Shown: positions 1-10,908, numbered from the stretch's first letter. The stretch: 14,984 bases of DNA from DASZZX01 sp036260415 (GCA_036260415.1 DASZZX010000122.1:1-14984), one strand, 5' to 3'. Notes: generated by a model from the letters alone, not told the origin. Program-made: numbers and translations.

Positions 1-848
1 GGGAGCAGCGCCGCCTGGATCGCTGCGAACAGGAACAGCGGCACCCGAGCGAGGATGACCCCGGCGATGAAACGACCCGCCTCGCCCTTCTCCACCTCCC
101 TGGCCAGGGCGACCACGACGATCTGCGGGCCGTTCACCAAGAACTGGGCGAGCAGTTGAGCGGCGAGCAGCCACCCGAACGCGGTGGAGAGATCCCTCCA
201 GTCGGACGCCGGGCCGGGCCGCGTGAGCGGCCGGCGGAGTCCCAGCCAGACCGCCGCCCCCACCAGTGGGGCCACCCCGAACGCCAGCCCGTACGCACCC
301 ACGCCGCGCACGCCCACCAGCGCGAGCGCCATGCTCGCTGCCAGGCGCGTCAGACCCTCGACGGCGAGGACCGTCCCGTACGCCCCGAACCGGCCGGTGC
401 CTGCCAGTGTGCCTCGCAGCAGGTGCTCGACGGCGTACCCGGCCAAGCCCAGGGCGAGCGCCGCGAGTAGCAGGACGTCGGTGGCCAGCAGCTCGTCCAG
501 CAGCGCCCGGTGCCCGGCCACGATCGCGAGCAGCAGCACCAGGGTGGCGGTCGCCGCGAGGTGCCTCGCGCGGCGGACGACCGGGCGCCCACCGGTGCGG
601 ACGGCGCGCCGGGCCGCGACGACCCGGGCGACCTCCTGCTCGAGCGGGACGAAGACGCCGGGCCCGACCGTGAAGACGACCGCCCACAGCGCGGACAGCG
701 GCGCGAACGCGGCCGGCCCGAGGGCTCGACCGGAGATCACCAGGAAGCCGTACGACGCCAGCCCCAGCACGAGCAGCCCGGCTCCGACCGCCGCGGTGCC
801 CTCCGGCAGGGGGTTGCGCGCGCGCGCACTCGCGGACAGACCGCGCAC
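1..848 (-). CDS. Wzx/MATE-like polysaccharide flippase (3' part missing)
   Basis: The reverse strand is open from a GTG at 848 to the left edge, giving 282 residues with no stop. Hydrophobic stretches lie near residues 18-38, 48-68, 98-112, 122-142, 158-178, 185-202, 222-245 and 258-280, with short arginine-rich loops between. The segment VFVPLEQEVARVVAARRA (residues 65-82) resembles the second-helix region I know from actinobacterial polysaccharide biosynthesis/export proteins of the MOP (Wzx/MurJ/MATE) superfamily. Such proteins flip lipid-linked sugars across the inner membrane. The start is 7 bp after the DUF2304 stop, with GGAG just upstream at a rather short spacing, so these genes are probably co-transcribed with uvrC. 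Substrate is unknown. The C-terminal helices lie outside the window. Family assignment is from recognition of the pattern, not a search. Confidence 0.8.
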   Translation of the reverse strand, partial: MRGLSASARARNPLPEGTAAVGAGLLVLGLASYGFLVISGRALGPAAFAPLSALWAVVFTVGPGVFVPLEQEVARVVAARRAVRTGGRPVVRRARHLAATATLVLLLAIVAGHRALLDELLATDVLLLAALALGLAGYAVEHLLRGTLAGTGRFGAYGTVLAVEGLTRLAASMALALVGVRGVGAYGLAFGVAPLVGAAVWLGLRRPLTRPGPASDWRDLSTAFGWLLAAQLLAQFLVNGPQIVVVALAREVEKGEAGRFIAGVILARVPLFLFAAIQAALL

Positions 849-855
849 CGGCTCC

Positions 856-1221
856 TCAGCTCGCGTCGGTCGTCGGCGGGCGGTCGCGCGACGTCTCCGC
901 TCGCAGCAGCGCCAGCTCCTCGGCGAGCGTGCGCGTGCGCTCCTCGAGACGTGACAGCTCCCACGACACGTGCACCGCGACGAGCAGCAGGAGCGTGATG
1001 GCGGCGAAGAACAGCGTGGCGGGACCGTACGAGATCCCCAGCCACAGCGAGACCCGGTCCAGCAGCGCCGGCGAGATCGCCAGCAGCACCATGACGGTGC
1101 CCACCGTCAGCCACAGCAGCGCGTACTTCGGCTTGAGCTCCCGGCGCCGAACCAGGCGCACGATCACCACGAACGAGCCCAGCGTGACCAGCGAGACCAC
1201 CAGGTGCGCGGTTCCGCTCAC
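856..1221 (-). CDS. DUF2304 family membrane protein
   Basis: This 121-residue protein has three hydrophobic helices (about residues 5-22, 33-49 and 65-86) followed by a charged, probably coiled-coil tail (SRLEERTRTLAEELALLRAE, residues 88-107). The short length, the basic loop RLVRRRELKPKYALLWL (residues 22-38) and the helical tail are typical of DUF2304. Genes of this family commonly sit beside glycosyltransferases in polysaccharide clusters; no activity is established. Its GTG start overlaps the uvrC stop as GTGA, which suggests translational coupling to uvrC. A flippase gene follows 7 bp after its TGA. That neighbour supports a role in surface glycan assembly, perhaps as a membrane partner, which is inference. 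Confidence 0.85.
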   Translation of the reverse strand: MSGTAHLVVSLVTLGSFVVIVRLVRRRELKPKYALLWLTVGTVMVLLAISPALLDRVSLWLGISYGPATLFFAAITLLLLVAVHVSWELSRLEERTRTLAEELALLRAETSRDRPPTTDAS

Positions 1222-3137
1222 GCGGTCGCCTCCTCAGCCCCGAGGTGCTCGCGCACCGCGGTCGCGATCGTACGCGACACCCCCGGCACCTCCATCAACT
1301 CCTCCACCGTGGCCGCCCGCAACGCTCTGAGGCTGCCGAAGCGGCGCAAGAGGGCCCTGCGGCGCGCCGGCCCCACGCCCGGGACGTCGTCCAGCGCCGA
1401 GCGGGTGACCGCGGCGGTGCGGCGCTGCCGCTGGTATGTGATCGCGAAGCGGTGCGCTTCGTCACGGATCCGCTGCAGCAGGAACAGCGCGTCACTGCCT
1501 CGCGGCAGCACCACCGGCGTGCTGCGACCGGGGACGTGCAGCTCCTCGAAGCGCTTGGCGAGCGCGGCCGAGTCGATCCCTTCCACGCCCAGCTCCTCGA
1601 TCGCCTGCAGCGCGGCCGACAGCTGGCCCGGCCCGCCGTCGACCAGCAGGAGGTTCGGCGGGTAGGCGAACCGGCGTGAGCCGCGCTCGCCGACCGGCTC
1701 GCTCTGCTCGTGGATGTAGCGCAGGAGGCGGCGGCGCACGACCTCGTGCAGGGCGGCGTAGTCGTCGTTGCGGTCGACCCGCACCTTGAAACGGCGGTAG
1801 TCGGACTTCTTCGGCAGACCGTCCTCGAACACCACCATCGAGCCCACCACCTCGCTGCCCCCGAGGTGGGAGATGTCGAAGCACTCGATGCGCAGCGGGG
1901 CGTCCTCCAGCCCCAGCGCCGCCTGCAGCTCGCGCAGCGCCTGCGAGCGCGCGTTGAAGTCCTGCGCGCGCCGCAACCGGTGCCGCTGGAACGCCTCCTG
2001 CGCGTTCTGCCGCACGGTCTCGAGCAGGGCCCGCTTCTCCCCCCGTTGCGGGACGCGGAGACGCACCACGCTCGGTGGCCGTCCCCGACCCGGACGCTGC
2101 ACCCGGGCCTGCTGCCGCAGCGTCACCAGCAGCTCCGCGAGCGCCTCGGCGTCGGTCGGCTCTTCGGGCAGCAGGATCAGCGGCGGCACTTCGTCGGGCC
2201 GGTCCTCGTACAGCTCCAGCAGGAACGAGGTCAGCAGCTCCGCCGTCGAGAGCTGCTCCACCTTGTCGACGGTCCATCCCTTGCGCCCCACGACGCGGCC
2301 GCGGCGCACGAAGAAGACCTGCACGGCCGCTTCGAGGTCGTCCTCGACCAGATCGACCGCGTCGAGGTCCTCACGACGGCTCGACACCATCTGCTGCTTC
2401 TCCAGCACGGTGCGGGCCGCGAACAGCTGGTCGCGCAGGCGTGCCGCCGCCTCGAAGTTGAACTCGTCCGCGGCGGCGCGCATCTCCGACTCGATCCGCT
2501 GCAGGGTCGGCGCGGTGTCCCCGTCGAGGAACGCCGCCAGCTGGTCCACGAGCTCGCGGTGCTCAGCGATCCCGACGTGGCCGACGCACGGCGCCGCGCA
2601 GCGACCGATGTGGTAGTAGAGGCACGGCCGCCCGGCGCGACGGGCGCGGTCGTACACCCCCTGGGAGCACGACCGGACGGGGAAGACCCGCAGCAGCAGG
2701 TCGAGCGTGTCACGGATCGCGTACGCGTGGGCGAAGGGCCCGAAGCGCCGATCGGCGGGGTCACGCGGGTTGCGCAGCACCCGCGCGCGGGGGACCTCCT
2801 CCGACGTGGTGAGCACCAGGTACGGGTAGCTCTTGTCGTCGCGGTAGCGGACGTTGTAGCGCGGGCGGTGCTGCTTGATCAGGTTGTACTCGAGGTGCAG
2901 CGCCTCCACCTCGTTGTCCACCACGATCCACTCGACGCTGGCGGCCGCCTCGAGCATCGCCTGGGTCCGGGGGGCGATCTGCTGCCACGACTGGAAGTAG
3001 CTAGACACCCGCTGGCGCAGCGACTTGGCCTTGCCGACGTACATCACCCGGCCGCGCCGATCGCGGAACAGGTAGCAGCCCGGTCCGTCGGGGATCGAGC
3101 CGGACTCGGGGCGGAACGCCTGGGCGGGGTTGCGCAT
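1218..3137 (-). CDS. uvrC: Excinuclease ABC subunit C
   Basis: UvrC makes both incisions around DNA damage after UvrB loading in nucleotide excision repair. The 639-residue protein has every expected part: an N-terminal GIY-YIG nuclease (residues 18-100, with Y22, the MYVGK core at 32-36, and the NEVEALHLE glutamates at 75-83); a four-cysteine cluster (C157, C172, C180, C184) as in iron-sulphur UvrC; a UVR motif for UvrB contact (about 213-248); an RNase H-like nuclease with D421 (ECFDISH), D500 (LLVDGG) and DEAHR (559-563); and tandem helix-hairpin-helix (582-632). The ATG at 3137 was chosen because it opens the conserved N-terminus. An in-frame upstream ATG at 3194 would add 19 residues of no family character and run into the divergent gene. 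A TATCTT sits 6 bases before this ATG. It heads an operon with DUF2304 and a flippase, not the rapZ-whiA genes often found after uvrC in actinobacteria. Confidence 0.97.
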   Translation of the reverse strand: MRNPAQAFRPESGSIPDGPGCYLFRDRRGRVMYVGKAKSLRQRVSSYFQSWQQIAPRTQAMLEAAASVEWIVVDNEVEALHLEYNLIKQHRPRYNVRYRDDKSYPYLVLTTSEEVPRARVLRNPRDPADRRFGPFAHAYAIRDTLDLLLRVFPVRSCSQGVYDRARRAGRPCLYYHIGRCAAPCVGHVGIAEHRELVDQLAAFLDGDTAPTLQRIESEMRAAADEFNFEAAARLRDQLFAARTVLEKQQMVSSRREDLDAVDLVEDDLEAAVQVFFVRRGRVVGRKGWTVDKVEQLSTAELLTSFLLELYEDRPDEVPPLILLPEEPTDAEALAELLVTLRQQARVQRPGRGRPPSVVRLRVPQRGEKRALLETVRQNAQEAFQRHRLRRAQDFNARSQALRELQAALGLEDAPLRIECFDISHLGGSEVVGSMVVFEDGLPKKSDYRRFKVRVDRNDDYAALHEVVRRRLLRYIHEQSEPVGERGSRRFAYPPNLLLVDGGPGQLSAALQAIEELGVEGIDSAALAKRFEELHVPGRSTPVVLPRGSDALFLLQRIRDEAHRFAITYQRQRRTAAVTRSALDDVPGVGPARRRALLRRFGSLRALRAATVEELMEVPGVSRTIATAVREHLGAEEATA

Positions 3138-3143
3138 CCCCCG

Positions 3144-3149
3144 AAGATA
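3144..3149 (-). promoter_or_regulatory. Candidate -10 box of uvrC (leaderless)
   Basis: On the minus strand TATCTT (4 of 6 to TATAAT, fits TANNNT) ends 6 bases before the uvrC ATG, so transcription would begin at or next to the A of ATG. No Shine-Dalgarno sequence lies at normal spacing. I see no convincing -35. Confidence 0.4.
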
Positions 3150-3153
3150 CGCT
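3148..3153 (+). promoter_or_regulatory. Candidate -10 box of the divergent membrane gene
   Basis: TACGCT (TANNNT) ends 8 bases before the GTG at 3162, which again places the transcript start almost on the start codon. It shares two bases with the oppositely oriented uvrC -10 box. No -35 is evident; a real -35 would lie inside the uvrC coding sequence. Confidence 0.35.
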
Positions 3154-3161
3154 CCGCACCC

Positions 3162-4856
3162 GTGAACCGCGCCCGCGCCGTCGCCACCGTGCACGGGGCG
3201 ACGATCGTCGGGGCGCTCGCGCTGCTGCTGTGGACGAACGTCGCGGTCGGCGGCGGGCAGTGGTTCTCCGGCGACGACTGGGACTTCCTCGTCAACCGGC
3301 GCCTGACCTCACTCGACGACCTGCTGCGGCCGCACAACGAGCACTGGTCCACGCTGCCGGTCGTCGTGTTCCGGCTGACGTTCGCGGCCGTGGGCTTGCA
3401 CGCCTACTGGCCGTACCTGCTGCCGGCGTTGCTGGCGCACGGGGCGATCGCGCACCTCGCCTGGCGTCTGATGTGCCGGGCGGGCGTGGACCCGTGGGTG
3501 GCGACCGCGCTGTCCGGCGCGTACCTGCTGGTCGGCGCCGGCCACGAGAACCTGCTGTGGGCCTTCCAGGTCGGTTCCAATGGTGCGGTGGCGCTCGGGC
3601 TCTGGCACGTCCTCCTGGTGGACCACGACGGACCGCCGGACGGTCGCGACCTCGCCGGTACCGGCGTCGGGTCGCTGGCGCTGGCCACCTCCACCGTGGC
3701 CGTCGCGCTGGTCGCTGCGGCCGGTCTGACGGGAGTGCTGCGCCGCCGCCTGCGCGCAGCCGCGCTGGCGGTCGGTCCCCCCACGGCGCTGTTCCTGCTC
3801 TGGTTCGTGGCCTACGGCCGTGCGGGTCTGGCCTCGCACAGTGACCTGCACAGCCGCTCGCTGCCGGGAACGGCACGGTACGTGTGGGAGGGGCTGGGCG
3901 GAGGACTGGAGGACGTCACCGGCCTGGAGGGCGCCGGGCCCGTGCTGGTCGTCGGGCTCCTCGTCGCCGCGGTGGCCCGCGTGGCGCTCGCGCACGAGCG
4001 GGGTGGTCGCCGCCCGCCACGCTCCTCCGCAGCGTCCTTGGCCACCGCCGTCGCCGCGGTCCTGCTGCTCGCGCTGATCGCCATCGGACGCACCGGCGCC
4101 GGCGTCGCCCTCGCCCGCTCGCCGCGCTACGTCCACATGGTGACCGCGCTGCTGCTCCCCGGCGCGGGACTGGCGCTCACCGCGCTCGCGGACGACCGCT
4201 GGTGGCGGCGGACTCCGGTGCTGGCGGCGCTGGTCGCGGTCGGGCTCCACGGCTGGGGCCTTCTGGTCGATGCGGCCGGGATCACCGCGGCCAGCGAGCA
4301 GGACCATCGTGACACGCTCCTGGCCTCCGCGGTGATGGCCGGCTCGGGGGCGCCGCTGGTGGCGACCGCCGACACCCACCTGACGCCCGACCTCCAGCTG
4401 GGCGAGCTCGAGCAGTTGGAGCGCCGGGGCGCTCTGCCGCCCCCTACCGGGGTGGGGCCCCTCGACCGCCTGCAGGCGTCGGCGCAGCTCCAGCTGGCCC
4501 TCGAGACCGAACCCCTCGCGCCGTTCGGGCAGGCGCCGCTGCCCAGACTCGTGGGCACGTCGTTCGGTCCGGTGCCGCCGGCGCCCGGGGGTTGCGCGAC
4601 CGTCGCCACCGGCCCGGACGCGCAGATCGCGATCGCGTTCGAGGACCCGGGCGCTGTCGCCCTGCGCTCGGCTGTGGGCGGACCTGTGCACGCCGACCTG
4701 GCGGACCGCGACGGCCGCAGAGCGCGCGCGTCGCGCCGGTGGGAGCTGCCCGGTTCACAGGTCCGCTACCTCTCCGTGTCGCTGGGGGGGGCCACCGTGT
4801 ACCTGACCGTCCCCCCGACCACGGCGTTGACGCTGTGCGGTGTGGCAGGCCAGTGA
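3162..4856 (+). CDS. Multi-pass membrane protein, GT-C glycosyltransferase-like
   Basis: A 564-residue protein with about nine or ten hydrophobic helices between residues 10 and 370 and a polar C-terminal tail (about 380-564). The first extracytoplasmic loop carries SGDDWDFL (36-43) and RPHNEHWS (56-63). Acidic residues in this loop are what GT-C glycosyltransferases (polyprenyl-phosphate-sugar users) use as catalytic or metal-binding residues. GHENLLWAFQVG (127-138) is another polar, probably conserved patch. The tail has two cysteines (C478, C559) that could form a disulphide. The start is a GTG at 3162, 24 bp from the uvrC ATG; GTG 3189 is an alternative. Neither has a good ribosome site, consistent with a leaderless message. 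A related-looking membrane gene follows after 34 bp. GT-C is inferred from topology and loop acids; the substrate is unknown. Confidence 0.75.
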   Translation: MNRARAVATVHGATIVGALALLLWTNVAVGGGQWFSGDDWDFLVNRRLTSLDDLLRPHNEHWSTLPVVVFRLTFAAVGLHAYWPYLLPALLAHGAIAHLAWRLMCRAGVDPWVATALSGAYLLVGAGHENLLWAFQVGSNGAVALGLWHVLLVDHDGPPDGRDLAGTGVGSLALATSTVAVALVAAAGLTGVLRRRLRAAALAVGPPTALFLLWFVAYGRAGLASHSDLHSRSLPGTARYVWEGLGGGLEDVTGLEGAGPVLVVGLLVAAVARVALAHERGGRRPPRSSAASLATAVAAVLLLALIAIGRTGAGVALARSPRYVHMVTALLLPGAGLALTALADDRWWRRTPVLAALVAVGLHGWGLLVDAAGITAASEQDHRDTLLASAVMAGSGAPLVATADTHLTPDLQLGELEQLERRGALPPPTGVGPLDRLQASAQLQLALETEPLAPFGQAPLPRLVGTSFGPVPPAPGGCATVATGPDAQIAIAFEDPGAVALRSAVGGPVHADLADRDGRRARASRRWELPGSQVRYLSVSLGGATVYLTVPPTTALTLCGVAGQ

Positions 4857-6764
4857 GCGGCGCTCCGCAGGAGCGAGGCGAGAGGGCGCCATGACCCGGC
4901 CTCGCCCCGCTCTGCCGCCGGTGCCGCGCTGGCACGTGGCCGCGCTGGTCACCATCACGCTGCTCGGTCTGCTGCGCGGGCTGTTCTGGGTGGTGGTGGT
5001 CGAGGTGCCCAGCCCGATCGACGAGGCCCAGCACGCCGCCTACGTGGCATCGCTGGTATCGCGGGCACGTCCGCCGATCGTGGGCACCCACACTCTGCCA
5101 CCGCAGCTGCTGCGACTGTTCAAGTCCTCGCCCACGTCAGCGTTCGGCCGCATCCCCGTCAGCGTGGACCGGCCACACGAGTGGGGTGCGGTCGCGCAGT
5201 CCTACGAGGGTGTGCAGCCACCGCTGTTCTACCTGCTGCTGGCGCCGGTCCAGCTGCTGGCGGGTGACGGCGGGGGGGTCGCGACCCTGTACGCGCTCCG
5301 AGTGATGACGCTGGTGCTCGCGCTGACCGCCGTGCCCGTGGCGTACGTGCTCGCACGCGAACTGCTGCCGGACCGCCCGGTCGCGTGGCTGGCAGCACCG
5401 CTGCTGCTCGTCCACGTGCAGGGTTTCGAGGGCAACCTCGCCGCGGTCACCAACGACGCGTTGGTCGTCCCGCTGGGCGGTGCCGCCCTGCTGCCGGTGG
5501 CGCGCGCGCTGCGGGTCGGGCCGACCCTGCGACAGGCGGTCGCGGCCGGGCTGCTGTCCGGAGCCGCGCTGCTCGCCAAGGCCACTGCGGTCGGGCTGGC
5601 GGTGCTGGTCCCTGCCGGGGTGGCGCTCGCGGCGTTGCGTCACCCACGCCCCGCCCGGCTGCTGCCCTGGCTCGCCGTGGCCGGGGTCCTGGCGGCCGCG
5701 CTGCCCGCACCGTGGGTGGCGTGGAACGTGCGGGTGTACGGGGCGGCGAGCGCCGCCCGGTACGCCGAGGGCATCACCGGTTCCCTGCAGGTCCACGCGC
5801 CGGTCGACACGTTGGCTGGACTGGCGCAGCACGTTGAGCGCGCGTCGCTGGGCTTCTGGGACCTGCAGCTGCTCGCTCCCGCGTGGAACCGTTACGTCCT
5901 CGCTTGGTGGGGGGCGCTCGTGGTCGCGGTCGCGACCGGCGCGGCGGTGACGGTCGCCCGCCGCCACGGTGCGACGGCGGGCCGCCTGCTCTGGCTGGCG
6001 AGCGCTCCGCTGGCGGCGTTCGTGGCCATGCTGGCGGTGATCGTCGTGGTGCTCGGCGGCGGCACCATGGTGGGACGTCACCTGTACGCCGCCCTCGTCG
6101 CCACGGTGGTCGCGGTGGCGGGCGGCCTGGCGGTCGCGCTCCCGCGGCGCTGGGCAGTGGTGGCCACCGCGGCCGTGCTCGTGCTGGTCACCAGCATGGA
6201 GATCGCGTCGGTGAACCGCTACGTGACGGCGACCTACCTGCCGGGACTGGTGGCGCCGGACCTCGCACCGGTGGCGGACCAGACGTGGAACGACCGGTGG
6301 CTGGAGGGTGCCAGGCTCAGGGTCGTCCCCCCCTGTCGCGCAGCGGCGGTGACCCTGACATTCGCGGGGGAACCGCCCGCCCAACTGCGGCTCGACGACG
6401 GTCGCTGGGCGGTGCGCGCGGACGTCGACGTGCACCCGGCCGGCTTCCAGGTCGGCCGCTACCGACTGCCGTCGGCGCCCGCCACCCCGTTCGTCCTCGA
6501 CGTGCCGGCGGACACGTCGGTGGGCTGGTCGCTGCAGGACCGTTCACCCCACATGCAGCTGCTCGACCGCGGTGGCGACCCGGTCGCTGCGGTGCTGTGC
6601 CGGGTGGAGGACCCTGCGGCGGTGGGCTTCGCGACGACCTTCCGGCCACTGCACCCCGACCAGGTGACGTTGGGCCGGGCCCGTGGCTGGCCGGTGGCGT
6701 GGGCGTGGGGCGCGCGGGGCGGGCTGCTGGCGGCGGTTGTGTGGGTCCTGTGGGAGTGGCGGCG

Positions 6765-9626
<2,862 letters not shown>

Positions 9627-9680
9627 GTCGGCGGTTCCCTACGGTCGGTCGTGCGCTGGCGCTCGCCGGGAAGGAGCGCG

Positions 9681-9709
9681 ATGGTACGCGGGAGCGTACC
9701 GGCCGCGAA
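9681..9709 (-). promoter_or_regulatory. Candidate uvrA promoter
   Basis: On the minus strand a TTCGCG (9704-9709) and a TACCAT (9681-9686) are separated by 17 bp. TACCAT fits the actinobacterial TANNNT -10; the -35 is a weak match. Transcription would start near 9674, about 48 bases before the GTG, leaving room for the visible AGGGA ribosome site. The -10 partly overlaps a 7-bp inverted repeat. Confidence 0.4.
9683..9700. repeat. Perfect 7-bp inverted repeat in the uvrA/hydrolase control region
   Basis: GGTACGC and GCGTACC are separated by GGGA. The element covers part of the candidate uvrA -10 and spacer, so it may be a dyad operator or an RNA hairpin; which is not decidable from sequence. 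Confidence 0.5.
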
Positions 9710-9716
9710 CGATGGA

Positions 9717-9730
9717 CGAACGCACGTTCG
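9717..9730. promoter_or_regulatory. LexA (SOS) box
   Basis: CGAACGCACGTTCG matches every position of the Gram-positive/mycobacterial LexA consensus CGAACRNRYGTTYG, with perfect 6-bp arms. It lies just upstream of the candidate uvrA -35 and 15 bp before the hydrolase start codon. LexA bound here would repress uvrA and possibly the divergent hydrolase until DNA damage activates RecA. Confidence 0.8.
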
Positions 9731-9745
9731 ACGGGAGTGGGGACT

Positions 9746-10402
9746 GTGGGTGACTACTCGGGGCAGCTCGTGCCCGGGAGTGGGCAGGCGGAGCGGCGCG
9801 ACGGAGCCCTCCTGGTCCGCAAGCTGTCGGTCGGACTGATGGACAACAACGTCTACGTGGTCGCTGACACCCACGCGGGAGTCGGGTTCGTGATCGACGC
9901 GGCCGCGGAGCCCGACCGCATCCGTGCGGCATCGGAGGACCTGGAGACCATCGCCGTGCTGCAGACCCACGGGCACGAGGATCACGTCCGCGCCTGGGAT
10001 GACCTCGCCCGCGAGCCGGGTCTGGAGGTGTGGGGTCACGCCGGCGACGCCGATCTCTTCCCGCACGAGCCGGACCGGCTGCTGCAGCACGGCGAGGTGC
10101 TGCCGTTCGGGGCGTTCGAGGTGGAGGTGATCCACACGCCCGGCCACACGCCCGGCAGCCTGGTCTACCTCGTCCGCGCGGACGAGCGTCCGCACCTGTT
10201 CACCGGGGACTCCCTGTTCCCCGGCGGGCCGGGCAACACCTGGGGCGACGAGGAGCGCTTCCGGCTGCTGATGGACGGGCTGAAGGAGAAGGTGTTCGGG
10301 CAGCTGCCCGACGAGACCTGGGTGTACCCGGGCCACGGCGACGACACCACGCTGGGCGACGAGCGGCCGAGCATCCCCGAGTGGGAGGAGCGTGGGTGGT
10401 GA
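9746..10402 (+). CDS. Glyoxalase-II-like metallo-beta-lactamase-fold hydrolase
   Basis: This 218-residue cytosolic protein has the full set of zinc ligands of a binuclear MBL-fold hydrolase: H75, H77, D79 and H80 in THGHEDH, H134 in TPGHTPGS, D155 in TGDSLFPG, and H197 in PGHGDDT. Length and motifs fit small glyoxalase-II-like thioester hydrolases, but substrate-binding residues cannot be assigned. The GTG at 9746 was chosen because GGGAG ends eight bases upstream; GTG 9737 has no spaced ribosome site. From memory, an MBL gene stands divergent to uvrA in mycobacteria too (Rv1637c beside uvrA Rv1638), so the pairing is conserved and hints at a link to damage responses. The LexA box 15 bp upstream of the start may control it. 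It converges with the small membrane gene across a 25-bp gap. Confidence 0.88.
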   Translation: MGDYSGQLVPGSGQAERRDGALLVRKLSVGLMDNNVYVVADTHAGVGFVIDAAAEPDRIRAASEDLETIAVLQTHGHEDHVRAWDDLAREPGLEVWGHAGDADLFPHEPDRLLQHGEVLPFGAFEVEVIHTPGHTPGSLVYLVRADERPHLFTGDSLFPGGPGNTWGDEERFRLLMDGLKEKVFGQLPDETWVYPGHGDDTTLGDERPSIPEWEERGW

Positions 10403-10432
10403 CGCCGTGGGTGGTGTCGCCCGTGCGTCACC
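10398..10432. terminator. Candidate bidirectional terminator hairpin
   Basis: GGTGACGC (10398-10405) and GCGTCACC (10425-10432) are perfect 8-bp arms. With a one-base bulge the stem can continue through GTGGG against CCCGT (three GC and two GU pairs). The arms contain the stop codons of both convergent genes. There is no T-run, as is usual in high-GC actinobacteria, so efficiency is uncertain. Confidence 0.5.
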
Positions 10433-10808
10433 GGTACCAGGGCACCCCGAATGCCACCACGGCGAGCGCGAACAGGTAGGCGGCACCGATCGCGCGGTGG
10501 GCGTCGAGCGGCGTGTGGCGCCGCCGCGCCCCGACCAGCCCGACGTGCACGAGCGCCAGGGCGGCCAACATGACGACCGGATGGATGGCGGCGATGAACA
10601 CGCCCTGCGTCCAGCCGCGCTTCACGAGGTACAGCAGGATGCCCAGCAGCACCTGCACGTCCACGACGGCCGCCACGAGCGCGAACGGTTGGGCGCGGAA
10701 GGTCGGTGCGATGGGGGCGCGCAGCAGCGCCCACCCGCCACCGGCGACCAGCCCGGCCAACACCACCCAGCGCAGGACGGAGTGGATGGCGACGAGGGCG
10801 TCCGCCAC
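10428..10808 (-). CDS. Small four-helix membrane protein of unknown function
   Basis: A 126-residue protein with four predicted helices (about 7-26, 43-62, 71-93, 105-123). Histidines H9 (IHSVLRW), H76 (HPVVM) and H88 fall in or near helices, with H98 and H104 in the last loop. This layout resembles a widespread uncharacterised family seen in many phyla, with HS-x-x-RW near the start, HP-x-x-M in helix three and a GxPW ending (GVPWYR here), sometimes labelled cytochrome b-like. Haem binding is not shown. The GTG start is well supported by a strong AGGAGG ending four bases upstream. A TAGGGT hexamer 27 bp upstream is a possible -10. It lies downstream of uvrB in the same orientation but beyond a 215-bp structured spacer, so it is probably transcribed on its own. 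Confidence 0.8.
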   Translation of the reverse strand: MADALVAIHSVLRWVVLAGLVAGGGWALLRAPIAPTFRAQPFALVAAVVDVQVLLGILLYLVKRGWTQGVFIAAIHPVVMLAALALVHVGLVGARRRHTPLDAHRAIGAAYLFALAVVAFGVPWYR

Positions 10809-10835
10809 GTGACCTCCTGGAACATCCGGACCGCG

Positions 10836-10841
10836 ACCCTA
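10836..10841 (-). promoter_or_regulatory. Candidate -10 box of the small membrane gene
   Basis: TAGGGT on the minus strand fits TANNNT and would start transcription about 20 bases before the GTG, ahead of the AGGAGG ribosome site. No -35 is recognisable. Confidence 0.3.
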
Positions 10842-10863
10842 CCGACCGACGCCCCGTCCTCGG

Positions 10864-10890
10864 CCCCGACCCCGGCCACGACCCTGGCCC
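10864..10890 (-). other. Possible G-quadruplex motif
   Basis: Read on the minus strand, four G-runs of 3, 3, 4 and 4 bases are separated by loops of 3, 8 and 2 bases (plus-strand C-runs at 10888-10890, 10882-10884, 10870-10873, 10864-10867). It lies upstream of the small membrane gene promoter. In DNA this GC-rich, chance occurrence is likely. Confidence 0.25.
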
Positions 10891-10908
10891 TGGCCTCGGC
10901 CTGACCTC

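Noticed and set aside
1710..3161. Plus-strand frame extending the first membrane gene upstream through uvrC
   Set aside because: The extension is the antisense of uvrC and shows no membrane or domain character. The real gene begins at 3162, where hydrophobic helices start.
3135..3194. Longer uvrC start at 3194
   Set aside because: The extra 19 residues have no family character, and it would need the promoter to lie within the divergent gene. ATG 3137 fits UvrC length and the -10 box.
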